NCBI GenBank assembly: GCA_020025295.1
Contig: JAHHSJ010000022.1
Span: 1 to 29,965, forward strand
Source: Oscillospiraceae bacterium
GTDB lineage: Bacteria > Bacillota > Clostridia > Oscillospirales > Oscillospiraceae
Direction of reading: 5' to 3'
Length of the DNA stretch: 29,965 nt
Part shown: positions 23,575-29,965 of the stretch, piece by piece
How the letters are laid out: each line of letters begins with the position of its first letter
Numbering within the stretch: position 1 is the first letter of the stretch
The notes under the pieces: generated by a model
The model's database searches: none
What the model was told of the DNA's origin: nothing
The model's input: the letters and a program-made list of their open reading frames with translations, nothing else
Program-made: the position numbers and the translations under genes

Positions 23575-25308
23575 TCAGGCGTAATCCTTGATGGTTTCAG
23601 CAAAGGCGGCGTAAGCGGCAACCTTGGCGTCAGCAGCTTCCTTGGAAGCGTCGCTGCACAGAATGTAGACCTTGATCTTGGGCTCAGTGCCGGAGGGACG
23701 GATGATGAAGCTGGTGCCATCCTCCAGCTCGTAGCGCAGCACATTGGAGCCGGACAGTTCCATGGTGGAGTCGGCACCGGTGACGGTGTTGTGGACGGAG
23801 CCATCCTGATAATCCTTCTGCTCCACAACCTTCACGCCGGCGACCTCGGTGAGGGGCTTGGCACGGAGAGCGGACATCAGTTCCTTCATCTTGACCATGC
23901 CGTCCAGACCGGGCATGACCAGATTGATGGTCTTTTCACGGTAGAAGCCGTACTTTGCGTAGCAGTCCTGCAGAGCGTCATACATGGTCTTGCCCTGAGT
24001 GGCGTAGTAGCAGGCGGCCTCAGCCAGAATCAGAGCGGCAGTGACGGCGTCCTTGTCACGAACATAGTCACCGAACATATAGCCGTAGGATTCCTCGAAG
24101 GACATGATCACGGTGCCTTCACCGCTCTCCTCCAGCTGGTTCTTCTTCTCAGCCAGGAACTTGAAGCCGGTAAAGGTGTCATAGCACTTCACGCCGTTGG
24201 CCTCAGCAACCTTGCGAGCCATCTCGGTGGAAACAATGCTCTTCAGAGCGACGGGGTTAGCAGGCATCTTGCCGGAACGCTTCATGGCGCCGATCAGATA
24301 GTCCAGCAGGATAACGCCGTTCTGGTTGCCGGTGATGGTGACAAACTCGCCGGAGGGATCACGCACCATGATGCCGATGCGGTCTGCATCGGGGTCAGAG
24401 CCCATGATGAAGCTGATGTTCTGCTCCTTTGCCATCTGAACAGCAATGGCGAAGCCCTCGGGGTTTTCAGGGTTGGGGGAGGCGACGGTGGGGAAGTTGC
24501 CGTCCAGCACCATCTGCTCGGGGACGCAGACCACATGCTTCATGCCCATGCGCTTGAGTGCCTCGGGGATCAGCTTGTAGCCGGTGCCGTGGAAGGGGGT
24601 AAAGATGATGGAAAAATCATCGCAAACCTTCTTGACGGACTCGGGATCGTTGACCTGAGCCAGCACATTGGTCAGGAACTTCTCGTCGGTCTCTTCACCG
24701 ATGAGGGTAATCATGCCGTTAGCAATGGCCTCGTCATAGTCAGCCAGCTGGATGGAATCAAAGATGTCCAGCTCGTTCATCTTGGCGGCAATGGCGCTGG
24801 CGTGCTGAGGGGGCAGCTGAGCGCCGTCGCTCCAGTAGACCTTGTAGCCATTGTATTCCTTGGGGTTGTGGGAGGCGGTCACATTGACGCCAGCCTGAGC
24901 ACCGTACTCACGGACAGCGAAGGATAGCTCAGGGGTGGGACGCAGAGCGTCGAAGAGCTTGACCTTGATGCCGTTGCCGGCCATGACACGGGCGGTCTCA
25001 CGAGCGAAGTCGTCGGAGTGGTTGCGGCAGTCGAAGCAAACCACAACACCCTTTTCCATGGCTTCGGGACCTTCGGCCTTGATGACCTCGGCAAAGGCCT
25101 GCGTTGCGTGACGGATGACATGAATATTCATACGGTTCAGACCCACAGCCATAGTGCCGCGCAGTCCGGCAGTGCCGAACTCCAAGGGGCCGAAGAACCG
25201 GCTCTCGATTTCTTTGGGATCACCGGCAATGGCCTTCAGTTCGGCCACTTCCTCACTGCTAAGAGCAGGGGAACCCAACCACTTTTCATAATTCTCCATG
25301 TAAGTCAT
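23575..25308 (-). CDS. pgcA: alpha-phosphoglucomutase/phosphomannomutase family
   Basis: A 577-residue alpha-D-phosphohexomutase, close in length to B. subtilis PgcA (about 580). All four family motifs are visible: the phosphoserine loop TASHNPKEYNGYK (S146), the metal loop GSDPDADRIG, the sugar-specificity loop FEESYGYM, and the phosphate-binding RPSGTEPKIKVY. It would interconvert glucose 1- and 6-phosphate (possibly mannose too), feeding UDP-glucose, glycolipid or glycogen synthesis. The ATG is preceded by GGAGG with 7-base spacing. It is the last gene of the murA-walJ-rlmH-pgcA run, 22 bases after rlmH. Exact sugar specificity cannot be fixed from sequence. Confidence 0.93.
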   Translation of the reverse strand: MTYMENYEKWLGSPALSSEEVAELKAIAGDPKEIESRFFGPLEFGTAGLRGTMAVGLNRMNIHVIRHATQAFAEVIKAEGPEAMEKGVVVCFDCRNHSDDFARETARVMAGNGIKVKLFDALRPTPELSFAVREYGAQAGVNVTASHNPKEYNGYKVYWSDGAQLPPQHASAIAAKMNELDIFDSIQLADYDEAIANGMITLIGEETDEKFLTNVLAQVNDPESVKKVCDDFSIIFTPFHGTGYKLIPEALKRMGMKHVVCVPEQMVLDGNFPTVASPNPENPEGFAIAVQMAKEQNISFIMGSDPDADRIGIMVRDPSGEFVTITGNQNGVILLDYLIGAMKRSGKMPANPVALKSIVSTEMARKVAEANGVKCYDTFTGFKFLAEKKNQLEESGEGTVIMSFEESYGYMFGDYVRDKDAVTAALILAEAACYYATQGKTMYDALQDCYAKYGFYREKTINLVMPGLDGMVKMKELMSALRAKPLTEVAGVKVVEQKDYQDGSVHNTVTGADSTMELSGSNVLRYELEDGTSFIIRPSGTEPKIKVYILCSDASKEAADAKVAAYAAFAETIKDYA

Positions 25309-25330
25309 AGGGGTACCTCCAGTGTGATGA

Positions 25331-25813
25331 TTATTTGTGATAACGGGAACCCTCGTTGATTTGGAAGGCCCGATAAATCTGTTCCAAAAGCATGACCCGT
25401 GCCAGATGGTGGGGGAAGGTCATGGGAGACATAGACAGCTTCAGGTCGGCAAGCGCCTTCAGTTCCGGATGCATACCAAAGGAGCTTCCGATAAGAAAGG
25501 TGAGCTGGCTCGCCCCTGCGTTGGTCCAGTCGATAAATTTCTGCGCCAGCGCATCGCTGGATATGGTCTTTCCCTCAATGCACATTGCCACCAGAATGCC
25601 GGATTTCGGGAGCTTTGCCTTGACAGCTTCTGCTTCCTTGCGGAGAGCGGCTTCAATTTGCGCATCGGAAGGCTTTTCCGGAAGCCGTTCCTCATTCAAC
25701 TCCAGCAGGTTGAGCTTGCAGGAGCGGCTGAGCCGCTTTGCGTACTCCTCCACAGCGGAAAGATAGAACTTTTCTTTCAGTTTTCCAACACAAATGACAT
25801 TGACGGTAAGCAT
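25331..25813 (-). CDS. rlmH: 23S rRNA pseudouridine-1915 N3-methyltransferase
   Basis: A 160-residue RlmH of the SPOUT methyltransferase class, which methylates pseudouridine 1915 (E. coli numbering) in helix 69 of 23S rRNA using SAM. Family landmarks are the N-terminal VICVGKLKEKFYLSAVEEYAKRL, the SAM-knot segments LTFLIGSSFGMHPEL and KLSMSPMTFPHHLARVMLLEQIYRAFQI, and the invariant C-terminal GSRYHK. The length is typical. The ATG lies 5 bases after the stop of the walJ-like gene, whose end supplies the GAGG site. WalJ and RlmH genes are also near each other in B. subtilis. Confidence 0.97.
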   Translation of the reverse strand: MLTVNVICVGKLKEKFYLSAVEEYAKRLSRSCKLNLLELNEERLPEKPSDAQIEAALRKEAEAVKAKLPKSGILVAMCIEGKTISSDALAQKFIDWTNAGASQLTFLIGSSFGMHPELKALADLKLSMSPMTFPHHLARVMLLEQIYRAFQINEGSRYHK

Positions 25814-25818
25814 ATGTA

Positions 25819-26598
25819 TTAAACCTCAAGAGGAGTGCCCGGGCGGTCGAAGGGAGCCACCGTGACCGAAATATGGTCAAAGCCACGGCGGGCCAGCATG
25901 TCGCAGACCACGCTGCGTGCCCGTTCCGGCGTGTTGTTTTCCCGGCTCAGATGGGCGAGAATCAACTTGCTGGTGCCATTGGCGGCCAGCTCGCAGCAGA
26001 ACTCACCGCTGGCCTCGTTGGAAAGGTGACCGCCGTCACCCAGAATACGCTGTTTCAGATAATAGGGATAGGGGCCGGACATCAGCCAGTTTGGATCGTG
26101 GTTTGCTTCCACCAGAGCCAGCTGAGAGCCCAAGACACAGTGGCGCACATCCTCGGTCACAAAACCAAGGTCTGTCACTACGCTGCACTTGCGTGCGCCG
26201 TCAGTGACAGAGAAACCGGCACTGCCGGGAGCGTCGTGGGGCGTAGGGAAGGGCGTAATCTCCAGATTCCCCAGAGAAAAGGGAACCAGAGGTTCCACAG
26301 TGGTAATCCGCCCCTGAATTCCGTCCACCTGCCGAAGTAAAGCGCAAGCCGTCTCACCGCAGGTGTATACCTTAGCGTCGGTGCGTTTGAGCAGAACACG
26401 CAGTCCGGAAATGTGATCGGAGTGGGAATGAGTGATAAAAATTCCGCTTAAATCAGTGGGAGCGAAGCCCAGCGCCTTCAAGCTGTCACAGATGCGCTTG
26501 GCAGAAACCCCTGCATCAATGAGCAGCACGGTTTCGTTGTTGTAAACCAGAACGGCATTTCCACTGGAGCCGCTGGCGATGGTACATAATTCCAGCAA
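25819..26598 (-). CDS. walJ: WalJ/YycJ-family metallo-beta-lactamase-fold hydrolase
   Basis: A 259-residue metallo-beta-lactamase-fold protein. The N-terminus LCTIASGSSGNAVLVYN and the metal-binding motif THSHSDHISG (HxHxDH) match WalJ (YycJ). Downstream metal-site regions PHDAPGSAGF, TDLG, EANHDP and AHLSREN are also visible. WalJ accompanies the WalRK cell-wall regulators in bacilli and has been linked to 5'-exonuclease activity and to coordination of division with replication; its substrate in this organism is unknown. No walR or walK is present here. The start is TTG at 26598, supported by AGGAGGG (26607-26613) 8 bases upstream; no in-frame ATG exists near it. B. subtilis WalJ has about 264 residues. 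Confidence 0.88.
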   Translation of the reverse strand: MLELCTIASGSSGNAVLVYNNETVLLIDAGVSAKRICDSLKALGFAPTDLSGIFITHSHSDHISGLRVLLKRTDAKVYTCGETACALLRQVDGIQGRITTVEPLVPFSLGNLEITPFPTPHDAPGSAGFSVTDGARKCSVVTDLGFVTEDVRHCVLGSQLALVEANHDPNWLMSGPYPYYLKQRILGDGGHLSNEASGEFCCELAANGTSKLILAHLSRENNTPERARSVVCDMLARRGFDHISVTVAPFDRPGTPLEV

Positions 26599-26665
26599 AG
26601 AAAATACCCTCCTGAGGGAAACAGGGGCAGCTTATGCTGCACCCTGTATAGAACAAATCAGTATA

Positions 26666-27961
26666 TCAGCCTACATTGTCGTGGCAGACCACATCATCGG
26701 GTTCTTCCACGAGCTGAATGTCGGCACCCACATTGCGCAGCTTGGTGACCAGATCCTCATAGCCGCGCTCCACATGATGGGTATGATCCACCTCGGTAAC
26801 GCCTTCGGCAGCCAGACCGGCCACCACCATGGCAGCGCCGGCACGCAGATCCCAAGCACGCACCGGAGCACCGGTCAGCTTAGAAACGCCCTCAAAGACA
26901 GCTACCTTGCCGTCCACCTGAATCTTAGCGCCCATACGCTTGAGTTCGTCACAGTAGCGGAAGCGGTTTTCCCAGATGCCTTCCGTCACCATGCTGACGC
27001 CGTCTGCCAGACACAGGCAAACGGCAACCTGAGACTGCATGTCCGTGGGGAAGCCGGGATAGGGAAGGGTCTTGATGTTGGTGTGCTTCAGAGGGCCGGT
27101 GCGGGAAACAATCAGATCGTCGCCGTCCTCCACCACACTGACGCCCATCTCCAGCAGCTTGGCAGTGATGCAGTCCATGTGTTTGGGGATGATGTTTTTG
27201 ATGCGAACACATCCGCCGGCCGCAGCCACAGCAGCCATGTAGGTGCCGGCTTCGATCTGGTCGGGGATGATGGAATAGGTGCCGCCCACCAGAGACTTGA
27301 CACCCTTGATTTTAATAATGTCGGTACCGGCGCCCATCACATTGCCGCCCATGGCGTTAATGAAGTTTGCCAGATCCACCACATGAGGCTCCTTGGCGGC
27401 GTTTTCGATGATGGTGGTGCCCTTGGCAAAGACACTTGCCAGCATCACATTCATGGTTGCGCCCACAGAGGACTGATCCATGTAAATATAAGTGCCGGTG
27501 AGCCCGTCCTCGGGAGCCTTGGCCAGAACATAACCGTTTTTGACCTCTACTTCTGCGCCCAGAGCTTCAAAGCCCTTGATGTGCAGATCGATGGGGCGAG
27601 CGCCCAGATTGCATCCGCCGGGCATGGACACCTGACCGGAGCCGAAACGACCCAGCAGAGCGCCGATGAAGTAGTAGGAAGCCCGGAACTGACGGGACAG
27701 CTCATGGGAAACGCAGGTGCGTCTGACCTTGGAGCTGTCGATCTCCACGGTGTTGCGGTTGATGACACGGACAGAAGCACCCAGTTCATCCAAAATGCGG
27801 AGAATCAGGGTGACATCGCTGATCTGGGGAATGTTCTCCAGACGGCAGACGCCGTCCACCAGCAATGCGGCAGGAATAATAGCAACAGCGGCATTTTTTG
27901 CGCCGCTGATATTGATTTCACCATGAAGGGGATTACCGCCCCGAATTACATATTTTAACAA
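26666..27961 (-). CDS. murA: UDP-N-acetylglucosamine 1-carboxyvinyltransferase
   Basis: A 431-residue MurA that transfers enolpyruvate from PEP to UDP-GlcNAc, the first committed step of peptidoglycan synthesis. The EPSP-synthase-like fold is evident from VIRGGNPLHGEINISGAKNA at the start, the catalytic loop MPGGCNLGARPIDLH with C117 (E. coli C115, the residue alkylated by fosfomycin), and the closing RAGAAMVVAGLAAEG. The start is taken as TTG 27961 because AGAGGTG lies 7 bases upstream and the protein then begins MLKYVIRGGNP like other MurA proteins. An upstream TTG at 28000 would add 13 unsupported residues. It is the first gene of a minus-strand operon; walJ follows after 67 bases. Confidence 0.96.
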   Translation of the reverse strand: MLKYVIRGGNPLHGEINISGAKNAAVAIIPAALLVDGVCRLENIPQISDVTLILRILDELGASVRVINRNTVEIDSSKVRRTCVSHELSRQFRASYYFIGALLGRFGSGQVSMPGGCNLGARPIDLHIKGFEALGAEVEVKNGYVLAKAPEDGLTGTYIYMDQSSVGATMNVMLASVFAKGTTIIENAAKEPHVVDLANFINAMGGNVMGAGTDIIKIKGVKSLVGGTYSIIPDQIEAGTYMAAVAAAGGCVRIKNIIPKHMDCITAKLLEMGVSVVEDGDDLIVSRTGPLKHTNIKTLPYPGFPTDMQSQVAVCLCLADGVSMVTEGIWENRFRYCDELKRMGAKIQVDGKVAVFEGVSKLTGAPVRAWDLRAGAAMVVAGLAAEGVTEVDHTHHVERGYEDLVTKLRNVGADIQLVEEPDDVVCHDNVG

Positions 27962-28021
27962 AGGAAAGCACCTCTTTGCAGTTTTGTATAAGCCCGACAA
28001 GCTGGCACGGAAAGGGAGTGA

Positions 28022-28033
28022 TGTGCGCGCACA
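28022..28033. promoter_or_regulatory. 12-base perfect palindrome in the murA leader
   Basis: TGTGCGCGCACA is fully self-complementary and lies about 45 bases downstream of the predicted murA transcript start. Next to it, CAAAAACGC and GCGCTTTTG (28032-28050) form a further imperfect inverted repeat, so the leader may fold. Function is unknown; it could be a repressor site or an RNA structure. Confidence 0.35.
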
Positions 28034-28080
28034 AAAACGCTGCGCTTTTGACGCACTACCACCTATACATATTCAACGGA

Positions 28081-28109
28081 AGTATACCACATTATGCAAG
28101 ATAAATCAA
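28081..28109 (-). promoter_or_regulatory. promoter of the murA operon
   Basis: On the minus strand, TTGATT (28109-28104), a 17-base spacer, then TATACT (28086-28081) preceded by TGG (extended -10). It predicts a start near 28074 and a leader of about 110 bases before TTG 27961. Confidence 0.75.
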
Positions 28110-28166
28110 AGAAAATATTTCTGATTCCAAGGGGAAAGAATGTCGAAATGTCTCCTGTATGCGGAC

Positions 28167-28195
28167 TTGACAAATGTGGTAAAATGAAATGTACA
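28167..28195 (+). promoter_or_regulatory. possible smpB promoter
   Basis: A perfect -35 TTGACA (28167-28172) with TGTACA (28190-28195) at 17 bases as a poor -10; the better-looking TAAAAT (28180-28185) is only 7 bases away. A Spo0A-box-like TGTCGAA lies upstream at 28141-28147. The divergent murA promoter is about 60 bases away. Confidence 0.4.
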
Positions 28196-28218
28196 AGAAA
28201 AATAAGGGGGGTGTCGGC

Positions 28219-28686
28219 GTGGCAGGCGGTCAGAGTCGTGTTGCGGCCACCAATCGAAAGGCCTATCACAATTATTTCATCGAAGAACGCTACGAAGCCG
28301 GCATCGAGTTGTCCGGAACGGAAGTGAAGAGCATCCGTCAGGGAAAGCTGAATCTGAAGGATTCCTTCTGCCATGTGAAAAATGGCGAGTTGTTTCTCTA
28401 CGGAATGCACATTTCACCCTATGAAAAGGGAAACATCTTCAATGTGGACCCTCTGCGTACCCGTAAGCTGCTGATGCACAAGCGGGAAATCTTGAAGCTG
28501 TTTTCAAAAATCCAGCAGGACGGATATTCGCTGATCCCCTTGAGCGTATACTTCAAAAATTCCAAAGTGAAGGTGGAACTGGGACTTGCCCGAGGCAAGA
28601 AACTCTATGACAAGCGTGCCTCTGCCGCAGAGCGTGATGCGAAGCGGGATATGGACCGTGCCATGAAGACCCAGCGCTACCGCTAA
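28219..28686 (+). CDS. smpB: SmpB, tmRNA-binding protein
   Basis: A 155-residue SmpB, the partner that loads tmRNA onto stalled ribosomes. The oligonucleotide-binding barrel shows NRKAYHNYFIEERYEAGIEL, GTEVKSIRQGKLNLKDSF and LMHKREI. The basic C-terminal tail (GKKLYDKRASAAERDAKRD...) is the part that sits in the empty mRNA channel. GTG 28219 is chosen: AGGGGG (28205-28210) lies 8 bases upstream and the length then fits the family. An in-frame ATG at 28189 would start before that site and overlap the promoter. The tmRNA gene follows 600 bases downstream, with a cyclophilin between. Confidence 0.95.
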   Translation: MAGGQSRVAATNRKAYHNYFIEERYEAGIELSGTEVKSIRQGKLNLKDSFCHVKNGELFLYGMHISPYEKGNIFNVDPLRTRKLLMHKREILKLFSKIQQDGYSLIPLSVYFKNSKVKVELGLARGKKLYDKRASAAERDAKRDMDRAMKTQRYR

Positions 28687-28702
28687 ACAGGAGGTAAAAC
28701 AT

Positions 28703-29245
28703 ATGGCAAAGAATCCCATTGTCACCTTTGAGATGGAGAACGGCGGCAAGATCGTCGCAGAGCTCTATCCTGAAATTGCACCTGAGTCTGTTCGTAACTT
28801 CGTTTCTCTGGTCAGCGACGGTTTCTATGACGGCCTGATTTTCCATCGCGTCATTTCCGGCTTCATGATTCAGGGCGGCGATCCCGAGGGCACCGGCATG
28901 GGCGGCCCCGGTTACTGCATCAAGGGCGAGTTCCGCTCCAATAAGGTGGAGAACAACCTGTCCCATGAGCGCGGCGTTCTGTCCTTTGCTCGCAGCCAGG
29001 CCTTTAACTCCGCCGGCAGCCAGTTCTTCATCATGCATGAGGACGGCCCCTTCCTGGATGGCGACTATGCCGCATTCGGCAAGGTCATCGAGGGTATGGA
29101 TGTGGTCGATGCCATTGCTGCCGTGAGAACCGGCCGCAACGATCGTCCCATTGACGAGCAGAAGATGAAGAAGGTCACGGTCGATACCTTCGGCGAGGAG
29201 TATCCCCAGCCCGAGAAGCTGAAAGATCCCTACGGCCGTTTCTGA
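28703..29245 (+). CDS. cyclophilin-type peptidyl-prolyl cis-trans isomerase
   Basis: A 180-residue cytosolic cyclophilin (no signal peptide or membrane helix) that speeds up proline isomerisation in folding proteins. Active-site landmarks are FHRVISGFMIQGGDPEGTG, RGVLSFARSQAFNSAGSQFF and the following FLDGDYAAFGKVIEGMDVVD. AGGAGG is 8 bases before ATG. Codon use is biased (CTG, GGC, AAC, CGC), suggesting strong expression. It is 16 bases after smpB, so probably the same transcript; the link to trans-translation is by position only. Confidence 0.93.
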   Translation: MAKNPIVTFEMENGGKIVAELYPEIAPESVRNFVSLVSDGFYDGLIFHRVISGFMIQGGDPEGTGMGGPGYCIKGEFRSNKVENNLSHERGVLSFARSQAFNSAGSQFFIMHEDGPFLDGDYAAFGKVIEGMDVVDAIAAVRTGRNDRPIDEQKMKKVTVDTFGEEYPQPEKLKDPYGRF

Positions 29246-29263
29246 TTTTTGATAGACCTCACG

Positions 29264-29283
29264 CCCGTCTGAATTCAGGCGGG
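29264..29283 (+). terminator. weak hairpin between the cyclophilin gene and ssrA
   Basis: CCCGTCTG (29264-29271) pairs with CAGGCGGG (29276-29283, one wobble) across AATT. TGATTTG follows, ending 6 bases before the tmRNA. It could be a weak terminator or a processing signal; I see no separate ssrA promoter in this gap. Confidence 0.45.
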
Positions 29284-29289
29284 TGATTT

Positions 29290-29679
29290 GGGGGCGTACC
29301 GGTTTCGACGGGGATGCGGAATCCGGAATAGCGGGCGGTGGCGCCTGGCCACCTTAAAACGGGCACTTATAAATTAAAGAACAACGACTACACTGTTGCT
29401 GTTGCTGCTTAATTAAGCAGCCCGCTGCCCCTATGGCAGCCTGACGCCCTATTTGGCGTCCCGCCGATCCCGGTTGTGCCGCGCGCCGGGCTGGGCGATA
29501 CCGTTTAGTGGTGTACTTGAGTCCGCAAAGCTTTGAGCGGTCCAGGAATCATGAAGCTACCAAGTCTGTAAGGGTTTCGGCTCTCGTGCAGGTAAGGGAA
29601 TGTAAATAACCGAATGCGCCCGGAGAAGTTCCGGTGGATGTGTTTTCGGACAGGGGTTCAACTCCCCTCGCCTCCACCA
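29290..29679 (+). ncRNA. ssrA: transfer-messenger RNA
   Basis: A one-piece tmRNA of about 390 bases. The 5' end GGGGGCGTACCGGTTTCGAC pairs with the 3' acceptor CGCCTCC followed by encoded CCA, and GGGGTTCAACTCCCC gives the T arm. The tag frame reads AAG AAC AAC GAC TAC ACT GTT GCT GTT GCT GCT TAA (29377-29412), i.e. KNNDYTVAVAA after the alanine carried by the tmRNA. It ends in AVAA, resembling the usual ALAA degron for ClpXP. The resume codon is inferred from this frame. Several pseudoknot-like GC blocks follow. Its partner smpB is two genes upstream. Confidence 0.96.
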
Positions 29680-29685
29680 AAAACG

Positions 29686-29740
29686 GAAGCGTCGAACTCT
29701 TATTTTTCAAAAAGGAGTTCGACGCTTCTTTATAAATTTT
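29686..29740 (+). terminator. intrinsic terminator after ssrA
   Basis: GAAGCGTCGAACTC (29686-29699) pairs perfectly with GAGTTCGACGCTTC (29715-29728). The loop itself contains TTTTTCAAAAA, so the stem may extend, and TTTATAAATTTT follows. Confidence 0.92.
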
Positions 29741-29856
29741 ACAAACACGGCAAGGCTTAAATCATAGTTGCGCATAAAAGTAGAACAGAAAGCCAAGTTA
29801 TTTATTTCTGCGAATTAGCGGTTCTCTAAAGCGGCTATGTATGATAAAATGAAGGA
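29741..29856 (+). other. spacer between ssrA terminator and lipoprotein gene
   Basis: This AT-rich stretch holds no coding frame of note. -10-like TATGAT (29840-29845) and TAAAAT (29845-29850) occur without a -35 at normal spacing. The promoter of the lipoprotein gene probably lies here. Confidence 0.4.
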
Positions 29857-29965
29857 ATGGAAAAAGGGGGATGGGAACATGAAAAAATATCTCTCAACAA
29901 AATAATAATTGCGTCTGTGATTTTGGTGCTCATAATTTCACTTGCAGCATGCGGTGGTAAAACAA
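29857..29965 (+). CDS. 5' end of a probable lipoprotein gene, frame broken at the start
   Basis: The last codons before the window edge encode a classical lipoprotein signal: a basic start, hydrophobic IIIASVILVLIISLA, then lipobox LAAC and GGKT. In this frame the only upstream ATG is 29857, which has no spaced Shine-Dalgarno. The natural start, ATG 29879, has AGGGGG (29865-29870) 8 bases upstream, but its frame stops after eight codons at 29903. One extra A in the A6 tract (29882-29887) would give MKKISLNKIIIASVI..., a perfect signal peptide. So this is either a broken gene, a slippage-controlled gene or a sequence error. Only 36 codons are visible and the mature protein is unknown. Confidence 0.55.
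   Translation, partial: MEKGGWEHEKISLNKIIIASVILVLIISLAACGGKT

Noticed and set aside
23473..24927. A 484-codon plus-strand frame opposite pgcA, glycine- and His-rich and superficially repeat-like
   Set aside because: It starts inside the polC terminator and mirrors pgcA, whose four motifs are intact; the Gly/Val/His pattern comes from the opposite strand's codons.
26579..27958. A 459-codon plus-strand frame opposite murA
   Set aside because: Shadow of murA; no domain, and it crosses the murA-walJ boundary.

Overview
The window looks like chromosomal DNA of an endospore-forming, low-GC-phylum (Firmicutes/Bacillota) anaerobe, most likely a clostridium of the Oscillospirales type. The evidence is a PolC-type replicative polymerase, the spoIIGA-sigE-sigG sporulation cluster, the methylerythritol phosphate (MEP) isoprenoid pathway, and moderately GC-rich coding DNA with strong Shine-Dalgarno sites. 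The genus assignment is inference; no rRNA is present.

Layout. (1) 1-5268: a two-gene envelope module, an MMPL/RND-type transporter followed by a secreted GLUG-repeat protein with a C-terminal membrane anchor. It has a good promoter with palindromes around it and a strong terminator. (2) 5295-7884: a GNAT acetyltransferase and an Old Yellow Enzyme/enoate-reductase-like Fe-S flavoprotein, with their own promoter and terminator. (3) 7975-10726: spoIIGA, sigE, sigG and ylmC, the sporulation sigma cascade. The sigG ribosome-binding site is buried in a long leader hairpin. (4) 10754-23472: a long housekeeping block, rpsB-tsf, then pyrH-frr, then uppS-cdsA-dxr-rseP-ispG-polC (translation, ribosome recycling, undecaprenyl and phospholipid synthesis, isoprenoid precursors, intramembrane proteolysis, replication). 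(5) 23575-28109, minus strand: murA, a WalJ/YycJ metallo-beta-lactamase-fold protein, rlmH and a phosphohexomutase, converging on polC across a double terminator. (6) 28167-29740, plus strand: smpB, a cyclophilin and the tmRNA gene ssrA, so both parts of trans-translation lie together. (7) 29741-29965: a spacer and the 5' end of a probable lipoprotein gene whose obvious start is one nucleotide out of frame.

How the genes fit together. The core is conserved Firmicutes synteny: sporulation sigma genes, then rpsB-tsf-pyrH-frr-uppS-cdsA-dxr-rseP-(ispG)-polC. In Bacillus subtilis the rpsB-to-polC order is similar, but proS lies next to polC; here ispG sits between rseP and polC. uppS, dxr and ispG feed undecaprenyl phosphate, and murA supplies the first committed peptidoglycan step, so much of the window concerns envelope building.

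The most noteworthy items are the sigG leader hairpin and a possible internal forespore promoter that would remove it, the MMPL/GLUG envelope module with its operator-like palindromes and four-residue-periodic tail, the one-base frame break in the terminal lipoprotein gene, and the unusual cysteine cluster in the flavoprotein. I found no insertion sequences, prophage, CRISPR array, rRNA or conventional tRNA genes.
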